NCBI GenBank assembly: GCA_964563925.1
Contig: CAZLZD010000090.1
Coordinates: 1-9,897, forward strand
Direction: 5' to 3'
Length of the DNA stretch: 9,897 nucleotides
DNA from: JAUILA01 sp964563925
GTDB taxonomy: Bacteria > Bacteroidota > Bacteroidia > Cytophagales > Cyclobacteriaceae
Within the stretch, counting starts at the first letter, position 1. Each line of letters begins with the position of its first letter. This document shows, piece by piece, positions 1-6,076 of this stretch. The notes under the pieces were generated by a model. That model was not told where the DNA came from. It made no database searches and saw nothing but the letters and a program-made list of their open reading frames with translations. Position numbers and translations under genes: made by a program.

Positions 1-1280
1 GGCACTTCATACATATTGGGGGCATACGGCCGGAAGGAAAGGAGCGTCGGATACGTGCCTGCCTCCGGGTACATAAACCAGAGATAGCTCATGGAATCCC
101 CGTCCGGATCGGTGGTGCCCAATGCACTGAACCGGAAGGTCTCACCAGACCGGAGGGTGATGGATTCCGGGTGATTGAATTTCACAACAGGCGGATGATT
201 CGCTTCCTCAAAGGATTTTATGGTCCAGTCCATCCGGGCCGCAAAATCATTCTGAAACGCTTCCCGCCATCGCCAGATCGTCGCCTGGTTGCTGGCATAT
301 CCTTCCCCGTCCACAATGACACTATCGACGGCATTGGTCCAGATCGGGCGCGTTTCAGGCTCGTCCTGCGGCCAGTTTTCCCGCCGGAATCGTCCCGCGT
401 TGCTGTCACGGAATTCAGGGGTATACAGCTCATACCGCCCGCCCCAGCCACCCAGGTCAGGGTGCTCCGGCACGTTCAGTCCGTTGGGAATCAGTCCCAT
501 GAAACTTGGCGTATCGCCCTCCATGCCATAGGCTACATCCGGATAAGCGGCTCCCAGCGGACCATGGCCTTGCTGGATATGCTCTGCCAGCCACTCGTCT
601 GATACCACCTCCGTATTGGATCCGGGAAAGCCTCGCATGATACCCATCCAGGTGGCATAGCTGTAATTATACCCGGGGGTGACAATAAAGAATATATCCG
701 GGAAGGTGTTCCGCATCCAGGGACCGCTGTCGTCCTGGTCGGAAATAGTATAGATCCGTACCTTGTCGTACAGTCGCTGCGCCTCGCGGCGCGGCAGGGT
801 CTCTTTTATTTTCCAGAGCGCCTGGGCCAGGGTATTCGGACCGCCCCATACGGTAAACCAGACCGGACGCTCATCGGCTTTCTTTAACACGTTGATGATA
901 TGCTCGGAACCTTCAGAGTCATGGCCTTCCCCGACGCCTTCCATTCCATAAACTGGCAGGCCGGCCTTTACCTTGCCAGCCAGCTCTGCAGCCGGAGGAT
1001 ATCCTTTCTCATGTTCCAGTAGATTGGGGCGTACCTGCTCATAGGCTGTCAGTATCCGATGGATACTTTCCGGTGATACACGCTCCTTTTGGTGGATGGA
1101 GGTCGTGGCGATCAACCCCTCTACGTCAAAATGGTTGGCGTACAACAGGAAACGAATCATGGACTGGGCATCATCCGGGTCGGCTTCTATGTCTGTCAAT
1201 ACCACAACACGGGGAGCAGTTTGCGAAAATGCAACCGGGAGGGTAAGGGTCAGTACCAGGGAGAGTAATAAATAGCGCAT
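1..1280 (-). CDS. Secreted DUF1593 / Sde182-type nucleoside-hydrolase-like protein, C-terminus cut by window edge
   Basis: The frame runs open from ATG 1280-1278 to the left edge: 426 codons plus two bases and no stop. Residues 1-20 (MRYLLLSLVLT...AFSQ) form a type I signal peptide, so the product is exported. The mature part starts with VVLTDIEADPDDAQS (residues 26-40), the acidic metal-binding motif of the DUF1593 family, a branch of the nucleoside-hydrolase fold, followed by FLLYANHFDVEGLIATTS. Further family-like blocks are FTVWGGPNTLAQALW (142-156), YTISDQDDSGPWMR (177-190) and GGWGGRYELY (277-286). From about residue 362 (NHPPVV...TTDPDGDSMSYLWF) an Ig-like Sde182 C-terminal domain begins and is cut off. 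Full members are usually about 450-490 residues, so a few tens are probably missing. Some relatives are described as cellulose-binding, but the substrate is not known here; glycoside or nucleoside hydrolysis is inference. The gene is divergent from the amidohydrolase at 1453. Confidence 0.9.
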   Translation of the reverse strand, partial: MRYLLLSLVLTLTLPVAFSQTAPRVVVLTDIEADPDDAQSMIRFLLYANHFDVEGLIATTSIHQKERVSPESIHRILTAYEQVRPNLLEHEKGYPPAAELAGKVKAGLPVYGMEGVGEGHDSEGSEHIINVLKKADERPVWFTVWGGPNTLAQALWKIKETLPRREAQRLYDKVRIYTISDQDDSGPWMRNTFPDIFFIVTPGYNYSYATWMGIMRGFPGSNTEVVSDEWLAEHIQQGHGPLGAAYPDVAYGMEGDTPSFMGLIPNGLNVPEHPDLGGWGGRYELYTPEFRDSNAGRFRRENWPQDEPETRPIWTNAVDSVIVDGEGYASNQATIWRWREAFQNDFAARMDWTIKSFEEANHPPVVKFNHPESITLRSGETFRFSALGTTDPDGDSMSYLWFMYPEAGTYPTLLSFRPYAPNMYEV

Positions 1281-1283
1281 GAC

Positions 1284-1291
1284 TAAATATA
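1284..1291 (-). promoter_or_regulatory. Candidate Bacteroidota -7 element (TATATTTA) for the DUF1593 gene
   Basis: Read on the minus strand, TATATTTA matches seven of the eight positions of the Bacteroidota -7 consensus TAnnTTTG. It ends only 3 bases before the ATG at 1280, so if used it would give a leaderless or nearly leaderless mRNA. No clear -33 TTTG is seen at the right distance. An overlapping alternative, TATAGTAT (1298-1291), would place the transcript start a little further upstream. Confidence 0.25.
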
Positions 1292-1300
1292 CTATAATCC

Positions 1301-1357
1301 GGAATATTTATTCCTGGGAGGGCTGTTTTCCGAATGACCGGAAGGGGAGTACCTTCC
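1301..1357. promoter_or_regulatory. Cluster of three short GGAA/TTCC inverted repeats between divergent genes
   Basis: Three perfect short dyads lie in the 172-bp gap between the divergent DUF1593 and amidohydrolase starts. They are GGAAT-4-ATTCC (1301-1314), TTCCG-6-CGGAA (1328-1343) and GGAAGG-6-CCTTCC (1340-1357). The last two overlap in 1340-1343, so as RNA or cruciform structures they exclude each other. CCGGAA itself occurs twice (1299-1304 and 1338-1343). They could be operator sites for a regulator of both genes. Short dyads also arise by chance, so function is inference. Confidence 0.3.
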
Positions 1358-1423
1358 TCTTGATTGCAATGCTTCAATAAGAATATGGCGCGGAAGACTG
1401 AAGGCAGTTTACCGGCTTTTTAC

Positions 1424-1431
1424 TATATTCG
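1424..1431 (+). promoter_or_regulatory. Candidate -7 element (TATATTCG) for the propeller/amidohydrolase gene
   Basis: TATATTCG fits TAnnTTTG at seven of eight positions and lies 21 bases before the ATG at 1453, giving a short leader of roughly 15-20 bases. A matching -33 TTTG is not evident. The same TATATT core precedes the DUF1593 gene (1284-1291) and the AraC-type gene (8287-8294), which mildly supports it. Confidence 0.3.
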
Positions 1432-1452
1432 GTTCATTCCAAAAAACACCTC

Positions 1453-4400
1453 ATGAAATTCACGCTTAGTATTTTCTGCTGCCTCCTTTGTTTCACTGCA
1501 TTCTCCCAGGAGAAAAAAGACAAATGGGATGTCGCCGATCCTGGTGAATCCTTTAATTACACCACCCATACGTTCACGACCAGCGAAGGCACCTGGATGA
1601 ACCTGGATGTGAGTCCGGACGGCAACCAGATCGTATTCGACTTGCTGGGAGACATCTATATTATGCCCTTTACCGGCGGCAGGGCGACCCCGTTGCAGAC
1701 GGGAATTCCCCTGCAGGTACAGCCTAAATTCAGTCCGGATGGCTCCATGATCTCCTTCACCAGTGATGCCGGCGGGGGCGACAATATCTGGGTGATGGAT
1801 GCGAACGGGGAGAATCCCCGCCAGGTGACCAAAGAAACTTTCCGGTTGCTTAATAACAGCGAATGGATGCCTTCCGGCGATTACCTTGTGGCCCGCAAGC
1901 ATTTTACTTCCCAGCGTTCGGCCGGTGCCGGTGAGATGTGGCTCTATCATGTCTCGGGCGGATCAGGGATTCAGCTGACCAAGAGGAAGAATGACCAGCA
2001 GGATGTGAACGAACCCAGTATTTCCGCCGACGGGAAATACATGTATTACAGCGAAGACATGTATCCCGGCGGGTATTTCCAGTATAACAAGGACCCCAAC
2101 AGCCAGATTTATGCAATCCGGCGCTATGATTTTGAGGATGGGGAGATCGAAACGATCACGGGAGGACCCGGGGGTGCGGCCCGGCCTGCCATATCCCCGG
2201 ATGGAACAAGGCTCGCCTTTGTCCGACGGGTACGCGAAAAATCCGTATTATTTGTAAGGGATCTGGCCACCGGCATTGAGAAGCCTGTGTATGACCAACT
2301 CGATAAGGATCAGCAGGAGGCCTGGGCCATTTTCGGGGTGTACCCGAACTTTGCCTGGACCCCGGATGGCACCCACCTGGTCTTCTGGGCGGGGGGTGGT
2401 ATTCATAAGGTGAATACATCCACCTATGAGGTAACGCAGATTCCTTTTGAAGTGGAGGCAAATATTCCCATTGCCGAAACACTCAAATTCAGGAATGACG
2501 CCGCGCCCGAAAATTTCACTGCCAAAGTGATCAGGGATGCCATCACCACTCCCGATGGCCGCCAGATGATTTTCCAGGCGATTGGCAAGCTTTGGCGCAA
2601 GTCGCTGCCCGATGGCAAGCCCGAATTGCTCCTTGAAGTGAAGGGCTCCTACCTGTTTGAACCGTCCCTTTCCCGGGACGGTTCGAAGCTGGCCTTTGTT
2701 TCCTGGAATGATGAGACCCTGGGCGCCATCCATACCCTTGACCTGACCACACGCAGGATTGGGGCTCCGGTTAAAATTACCCCTGATAAGGGGCTATACC
2801 GTAATCCTTCATTCTCCGCCGACGGAAAAACGATCGTCTATCAGAAGGAAGGGGAGCAATCCCTGCTCGCGAACGCCTATGGGGTGAACCCTGGTTTGTA
2901 CCTGATTCCGGCCACCGGTGGAAAGCCGGAACGGATTGTGAAAGAAGGCGCCTTTCCGCAGTTCAGTCAATCGGGGGATCGTATATTCTACCAGACCGGC
3001 GGGTATTTCTTTGGCGACCTGACCAAGAAGCTGAAGAGTGTAAACCTGGACGGGCTTGATGAGCAGACGCATATATCCTCAAAATACGCAAACCGGCTCG
3101 TGCCGAGCCCGGATAACAAATGGGTCGCCTTCATCCACCTGCACCAGGCTTATGTAGTGCCTATGCCGATGGTCGGGCAAACCCTGGACCTGGATGCCGA
3201 CACCAAATCAGTGCCTGTATCGAAACTTTCACGGGACGCAGGGGTAAACCTTCACTGGTCAAATGACAGCAGGGAGATTCGCTGGACCCTGGGAGATGAG
3301 TTTTTCTCCACCCCGCTGAACCGTCGGTTTACCTTCCTGGAAGGCAGCCCTGACAGTATTCCCCCTGTCGATACGGTCGGCACGAAAATCGGACTCGTCC
3401 TTGAGGCCGACCGCCCTGAGGGAATTACTGCGTTTACCAACGCCCGTATCATCACCATGGAAGGCGATGAGGTGATTGAGAACGGAACGATCGTGGTCAC
3501 CGGAAACCGGATTACTGCCCTGGGCCGCAGCGGCGAGGTCGAGGTGCCGCGAAATGCCTGGGTGATGGATGCTGCCGGCAAGACCATCATGCCGGGCATT
3601 ATAGATGTACATGCCCACGTCAATGCATTCGGATTCGGGCTGATCCCGCAGAAGCACTGGCCGCTTTATGCCAACCTGGCGTATGGAATTACCACTGCCC
3701 ATGATCCGTCGGCCAACTCGCAGTATGTGTTCGGGTTATCCGAACTGATAAAAGCGGGCGAGATGGTCGGGCCACGGTTATTCTCCACCGGAATTATCCT
3801 CTATGGAGCGGACGGGGACTTTAAGGCGGTGATCAACAGCCTGGATGATGCCCGTAGTGCGGTGAGACGTACCAAAGCCTTCGGTGCATTCTCCCTTAAA
3901 AGTTATAACCAGCCCAGGCGCGATCAGCGGCAGCAGGTGATCCAGGCGGCCAGGGAATACGAGATGCTCGTCGTGCCGGAAGGCGGCAGCCATTTCCTTC
4001 ATAACATGAGCATGATCATGGACGGCCACACCGGGATCGAGCACAACGTGCCTGTTGCGCCGCTGTACAAAGATGTAACCGAATTATGGAGCCACAGCAA
4101 AACCCAGTATACGCCCACGCTGATCGTCAATTATGGCGGACTGAACGGTGAATATTTCTACTATCAGCGTGACAACGTGTGGGAGAATGAAAAACTGCTC
4201 AAGTATTACCCGCGCGGGGCGATTGACTCCAGGGCGCGTCACCGGACCATGGTGCCGGAAGAAGAGTACAGGAACGGGCATATCCTGATCTCAGAAAGTG
4301 CCAAAAGGCTTACAGATGCCGGGGTGCGTGTCAACCTGGGCGCCCACGGACAGCTACAGGGTCTTGGCGCACACTGGGAACTCTGGATGTTTGGCCAGGG

Positions 4401-4722
4401 AGGGATGAGTACGATGGAAGCGTTGCGGACCGCCACCATCAACGGAGCGGTATACCTGGGCATGGACGACCAGATCGGTTCACTGAAAGAGGGAAAGCTG
4501 GCTGACCTGATCGTGCTTGATGAGAATCCGCTGGAAAATCTTGAAAACTCAGAAAGCGTCCGCTACACCATGGTTAACGGGCGGCTGTATGATACGGAGA
4601 CCATGAACCAGATCGGTAATGAGGAAGTGGAGCGTACCATGTTCCCGTGGGAAGTAACGCCCTACGACAGCCGGTTTGACTGGCACGAGTTGGCGGGTAT
4701 CCACTGCAGTTGCGGCGAATAA
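1453..4722 (+). CDS. Secreted TolB-type beta-propeller / amidohydrolase fusion protein
   Basis: The 1089-residue product has a signal peptide (residues 1-18, ending TAFS before QEKK), so it acts outside the cytoplasm. Residues 50 to about 620 are beta-propeller repeats of the TolB/WD40-like kind, marked by S/T-x-DG turns at 54, 94, 191, 248, 303, 366, 407 and 455, with degenerate copies near 505, 552 and 603. An amidohydrolase of the imidazolonepropionase-like group (COG1228) follows from about 657. Its expected metal and active-site residues are H720 and H722 (IDVHAHV), K816 (FSLKSY, the lysine usually carboxylated), H847 (EGGSH) and H864 (GIEH). The usual GTD aspartate is replaced by GAH (H965). 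The C-terminal sheet strand GKLADLIVLDENPLENL is present. The chain ends HCSCGE. An A-rich stretch rather than a Shine-Dalgarno site precedes the start. The substrate is unknown; peptide-like or cyclic amide bonds are plausible. The family is widespread, usually annotated only as amidohydrolase. Confidence 0.93.
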   Translation: MKFTLSIFCCLLCFTAFSQEKKDKWDVADPGESFNYTTHTFTTSEGTWMNLDVSPDGNQIVFDLLGDIYIMPFTGGRATPLQTGIPLQVQPKFSPDGSMISFTSDAGGGDNIWVMDANGENPRQVTKETFRLLNNSEWMPSGDYLVARKHFTSQRSAGAGEMWLYHVSGGSGIQLTKRKNDQQDVNEPSISADGKYMYYSEDMYPGGYFQYNKDPNSQIYAIRRYDFEDGEIETITGGPGGAARPAISPDGTRLAFVRRVREKSVLFVRDLATGIEKPVYDQLDKDQQEAWAIFGVYPNFAWTPDGTHLVFWAGGGIHKVNTSTYEVTQIPFEVEANIPIAETLKFRNDAAPENFTAKVIRDAITTPDGRQMIFQAIGKLWRKSLPDGKPELLLEVKGSYLFEPSLSRDGSKLAFVSWNDETLGAIHTLDLTTRRIGAPVKITPDKGLYRNPSFSADGKTIVYQKEGEQSLLANAYGVNPGLYLIPATGGKPERIVKEGAFPQFSQSGDRIFYQTGGYFFGDLTKKLKSVNLDGLDEQTHISSKYANRLVPSPDNKWVAFIHLHQAYVVPMPMVGQTLDLDADTKSVPVSKLSRDAGVNLHWSNDSREIRWTLGDEFFSTPLNRRFTFLEGSPDSIPPVDTVGTKIGLVLEADRPEGITAFTNARIITMEGDEVIENGTIVVTGNRITALGRSGEVEVPRNAWVMDAAGKTIMPGIIDVHAHVNAFGFGLIPQKHWPLYANLAYGITTAHDPSANSQYVFGLSELIKAGEMVGPRLFSTGIILYGADGDFKAVINSLDDARSAVRRTKAFGAFSLKSYNQPRRDQRQQVIQAAREYEMLVVPEGGSHFLHNMSMIMDGHTGIEHNVPVAPLYKDVTELWSHSKTQYTPTLIVNYGGLNGEYFYYQRDNVWENEKLLKYYPRGAIDSRARHRTMVPEEEYRNGHILISESAKRLTDAGVRVNLGAHGQLQGLGAHWELWMFGQGGMSTMEALRTATINGAVYLGMDDQIGSLKEGKLADLIVLDENPLENLENSESVRYTMVNGRLYDTETMNQIGNEEVERTMFPWEVTPYDSRFDWHELAGIHCSCGE

Positions 4723-4723
4723 T

Positions 4724-4754
4724 TCACCTTCCCCCACACCAGAGGTGAGGGGAA
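4724..4754 (+). terminator. Stem-loop after the amidohydrolase gene, possible terminator or attenuator-like fold
   Basis: Just after the TAA at 4720-4722, TTCCCC (4729-4734) pairs with GGGGAA (4749-4754). Inside it CACC (4737-4740) pairs with GGTG (4744-4747) around an AGA loop. A competing fold pairs TCACCT (4724-4729) with AGGTGA (4743-4748). No run of T follows on either strand, so this is not a classical intrinsic terminator. It may stabilise the 3' end or lower read-through into the gene at 4804. Confidence 0.4.
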
Positions 4755-4757
4755 TGG

Positions 4758-4786
4758 TTGACATGGCAAAAGAATGAAGCGATAAC
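4758..4786 (+). promoter_or_regulatory. Candidate promoter TTGACA-17-GATAAC for the membrane protein gene at 4804
   Basis: A perfect TTGACA (4758-4763) is followed after 17 bases by GATAAC (4781-4786), which matches TATAAT at four of six positions. The expected transcript start is near 4793, about 10 bases before the ATG at 4804. Bacteroidota housekeeping promoters normally look different (TTTG and TAnnTTTG), so the match may be accidental. The element sits directly downstream of the stem-loop, where a separate promoter for 4804 would be expected. Confidence 0.3.
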
Positions 4787-4803
4787 TATTTAATACGGGA
4801 AAA

Positions 4804-5538
4804 ATGCTTTTACGCAGTGTGATAACACATGTCCGGATGCAAAACTGGACCGCCATATTGATTGACCTGTTGATCGTGGTGTTCGGTGTATTCATAGGTA
4901 TCCAGGTGGCCAACTGGAATGAAGACCGGATGGCCCGGCAGCGGGAGCGCATCTACCTGACAGAACTCCGCAGTGATTTTAACAGCATCCTGGAACGTTC
5001 GGAAAGCGGTATGGCGATGTATGAGAATAATGTCGCTGTGATAAGGGTTTTCCGGGAGTGCATTCAGGTGCTTCAGCAGGGGGATGATTCCCGTGACTGG
5101 CAACCAATCGCGGCTGATATGTCTGAAATGATGGCCGGAAGAGTGCCAGCCGGACGTTCGCCATTCTATGCCGAGATGATGGCATCCGGACAACTGGCCG
5201 TTCTCGGCAACCGGGATTTACGAAGAGAGCTTGCGGCTTACGATGATGCCTCGCGCATTGGTTCCGAAGGCTTCAGGGTCCTGCGTGACCAGCTGCTCCC
5301 TGCTTTATATCATACCCTCCGTTATTCAAATGCGGAGGTGGACTTCAATCCGGATACTGAGCGAGAGCTGATCACTGCATCCGGGGATATAACGGGCTTT
5401 TTAAAGGATCCGGAAACACCCGGAATGCTTTCGATTGCCATGAGTGTATTCGGTAATATGCATAAGCTTCACCGCAGCCAGGCGGACAGGGCCCATATTA
5501 TTCTCAGGCTTATTGACCTGGAATTGGAGCAGCCGTAA
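4804..5538 (+). CDS. Small single-span membrane protein, DUF6090-like, function unknown
   Basis: The 244-residue product has a short basic N-terminus, one membrane segment (about residues 16-35, AILIDLLIVVFGVFIGIQVA) and then the signature NWNEDR (37-42). A charged, probably helical region follows, ERIYLTELRSDFNSILERSE (48-67). The block SPFYAEMMASGQLAVLGNRDLRRELAAYDD (119-148) matches, in order and spacing, the SGNIDIIPSDSLRKSIIAYVD block of the DUF6090 protein at 8327-9124, so the two are distant relatives. The N-terminal form (RSVITHVRMQNWTAILID) resembles, from memory, a version of this family common in Proteobacteria. No enzymatic motif is visible. The first ATG is preferred because residues 1-11 fit the family, but M12 (4837) is possible. 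It lies 81 bases after the amidohydrolase and may share its transcript. Its biochemical role is unknown. Confidence 0.82.
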   Translation: MLLRSVITHVRMQNWTAILIDLLIVVFGVFIGIQVANWNEDRMARQRERIYLTELRSDFNSILERSESGMAMYENNVAVIRVFRECIQVLQQGDDSRDWQPIAADMSEMMAGRVPAGRSPFYAEMMASGQLAVLGNRDLRRELAAYDDASRIGSEGFRVLRDQLLPALYHTLRYSNAEVDFNPDTERELITASGDITGFLKDPETPGMLSIAMSVFGNMHKLHRSQADRAHIILRLIDLELEQP

Positions 5539-5558
5539 AGATCCGTTTCCCTGCCCGC

Positions 5559-6005
5559 TTATTTATTTGCTTCCTGCATTTTTTCATCGAAGTGTTTCAT
5601 GAGCTTTCCGAAGCCTTTTGCCGGACTGAAATCGATGATGGTGAGGTCTTCTTCAATGACTGCCTTGTGACCAGGGGGCATGTAGAAAAGGTCGCCGGAT
5701 TCCAGCCTTTGGACCGTGCCGTCGTCATAGGTCAGGGAAATGACCCCTTCCTTGATCAGTCCCCAATGCGGTACCTGGCAACTGTTGTTTTTAAGTCCAT
5801 CCAGCAACGGGCTCAGGTCTGTCCCCGCCGGCATATGGTTCATGGCCACCGTCATATCTCCCCACCCTTCCACATAATTTATGGGTTGGTCAGAAGGAAA
5901 GTTTTTCAGATTGATTTGCTGTGGTTGCTGGGCCTGGGCAGAAACACCAAACACCAACAACAATAAGATGATAACTGGAGCAGAAGATTTCATATTTTTT
6001 GACAT
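5559..6005 (-). CDS. Secreted single-domain cupin
   Basis: The 148-residue product has a signal peptide (about residues 5-26, core VIILLLLVFGVSAQA, cleavage before QQ) and then one small cupin barrel. The first cupin motif is degenerate: CQVPHWGLIKEGVISLTYDDG (76-96) keeps H80 and E86 but has HWG in place of HxH. The second is GDLFYMPPGH (104-113), with the PxGH turn and H113. These could bind one metal ion, but no reaction can be assigned; similar HWG...PPGH cupins are mostly unassigned. The start at 6005 could instead be M5 (5993); both leave the signal intact. The gene is 71 bases downstream of the AraC-type regulator on the same strand and converges on the gene ending at 5538. It may be co-transcribed with, or controlled by, the regulator. 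A dyad (6021-6032) lies 15 bases before the start. Confidence 0.87.
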   Translation of the reverse strand: MSKNMKSSAPVIILLLLVFGVSAQAQQPQQINLKNFPSDQPINYVEGWGDMTVAMNHMPAGTDLSPLLDGLKNNSCQVPHWGLIKEGVISLTYDDGTVQRLESGDLFYMPPGHKAVIEEDLTIIDFSPAKGFGKLMKHFDEKMQEANK

Positions 6006-6020
6006 TTTGTTTTGGGATAA

Positions 6021-6037
6021 TTCACAAGTGAAAATTA
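6021..6037 (-). promoter_or_regulatory. Possible operator dyad and -7 element upstream of the cupin gene
   Basis: TTCAC-2-GTGAA (6021-6032) is a perfect 5-bp-arm dyad, 15 bases before the cupin ATG at 6005. On the minus strand TAATTTTC (6037-6030) fits TAnnTTTG at seven of eight positions. Transcription would then start inside the dyad, a classic place for a repressor site. AraC-family proteins more often bind direct repeats, so a link to the neighbouring regulator is only inference. Confidence 0.3.
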
Positions 6038-6076
6038 GTCCAATCAGCCAGTTAAATAATGGTAGTATGATTGCAA

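Noticed and set aside
171..602. Plus-strand open frame of 143 codons
   Set aside because: It lies wholly opposite the DUF1593 gene, whose minus-strand frame has a signal peptide and family motifs. This one has no recognisable motif.
1423..1950. Minus-strand open frame of 175 codons
   Set aside because: It is opposite the start of the propeller/amidohydrolase gene and is an antisense shadow without domain features.
2248..2733. Minus-strand open frame of 161 codons
   Set aside because: It is an antisense shadow of the propeller domain, with low-complexity Gly/Pro-rich composition.
3259..3702. Minus-strand open frame of 147 codons
   Set aside because: It is antisense to the propeller-amidohydrolase junction and has no motif.
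5539..5558. Bidirectional terminator between the convergent genes
   Set aside because: The 20-base gap shows no usable inverted repeat or T-run.
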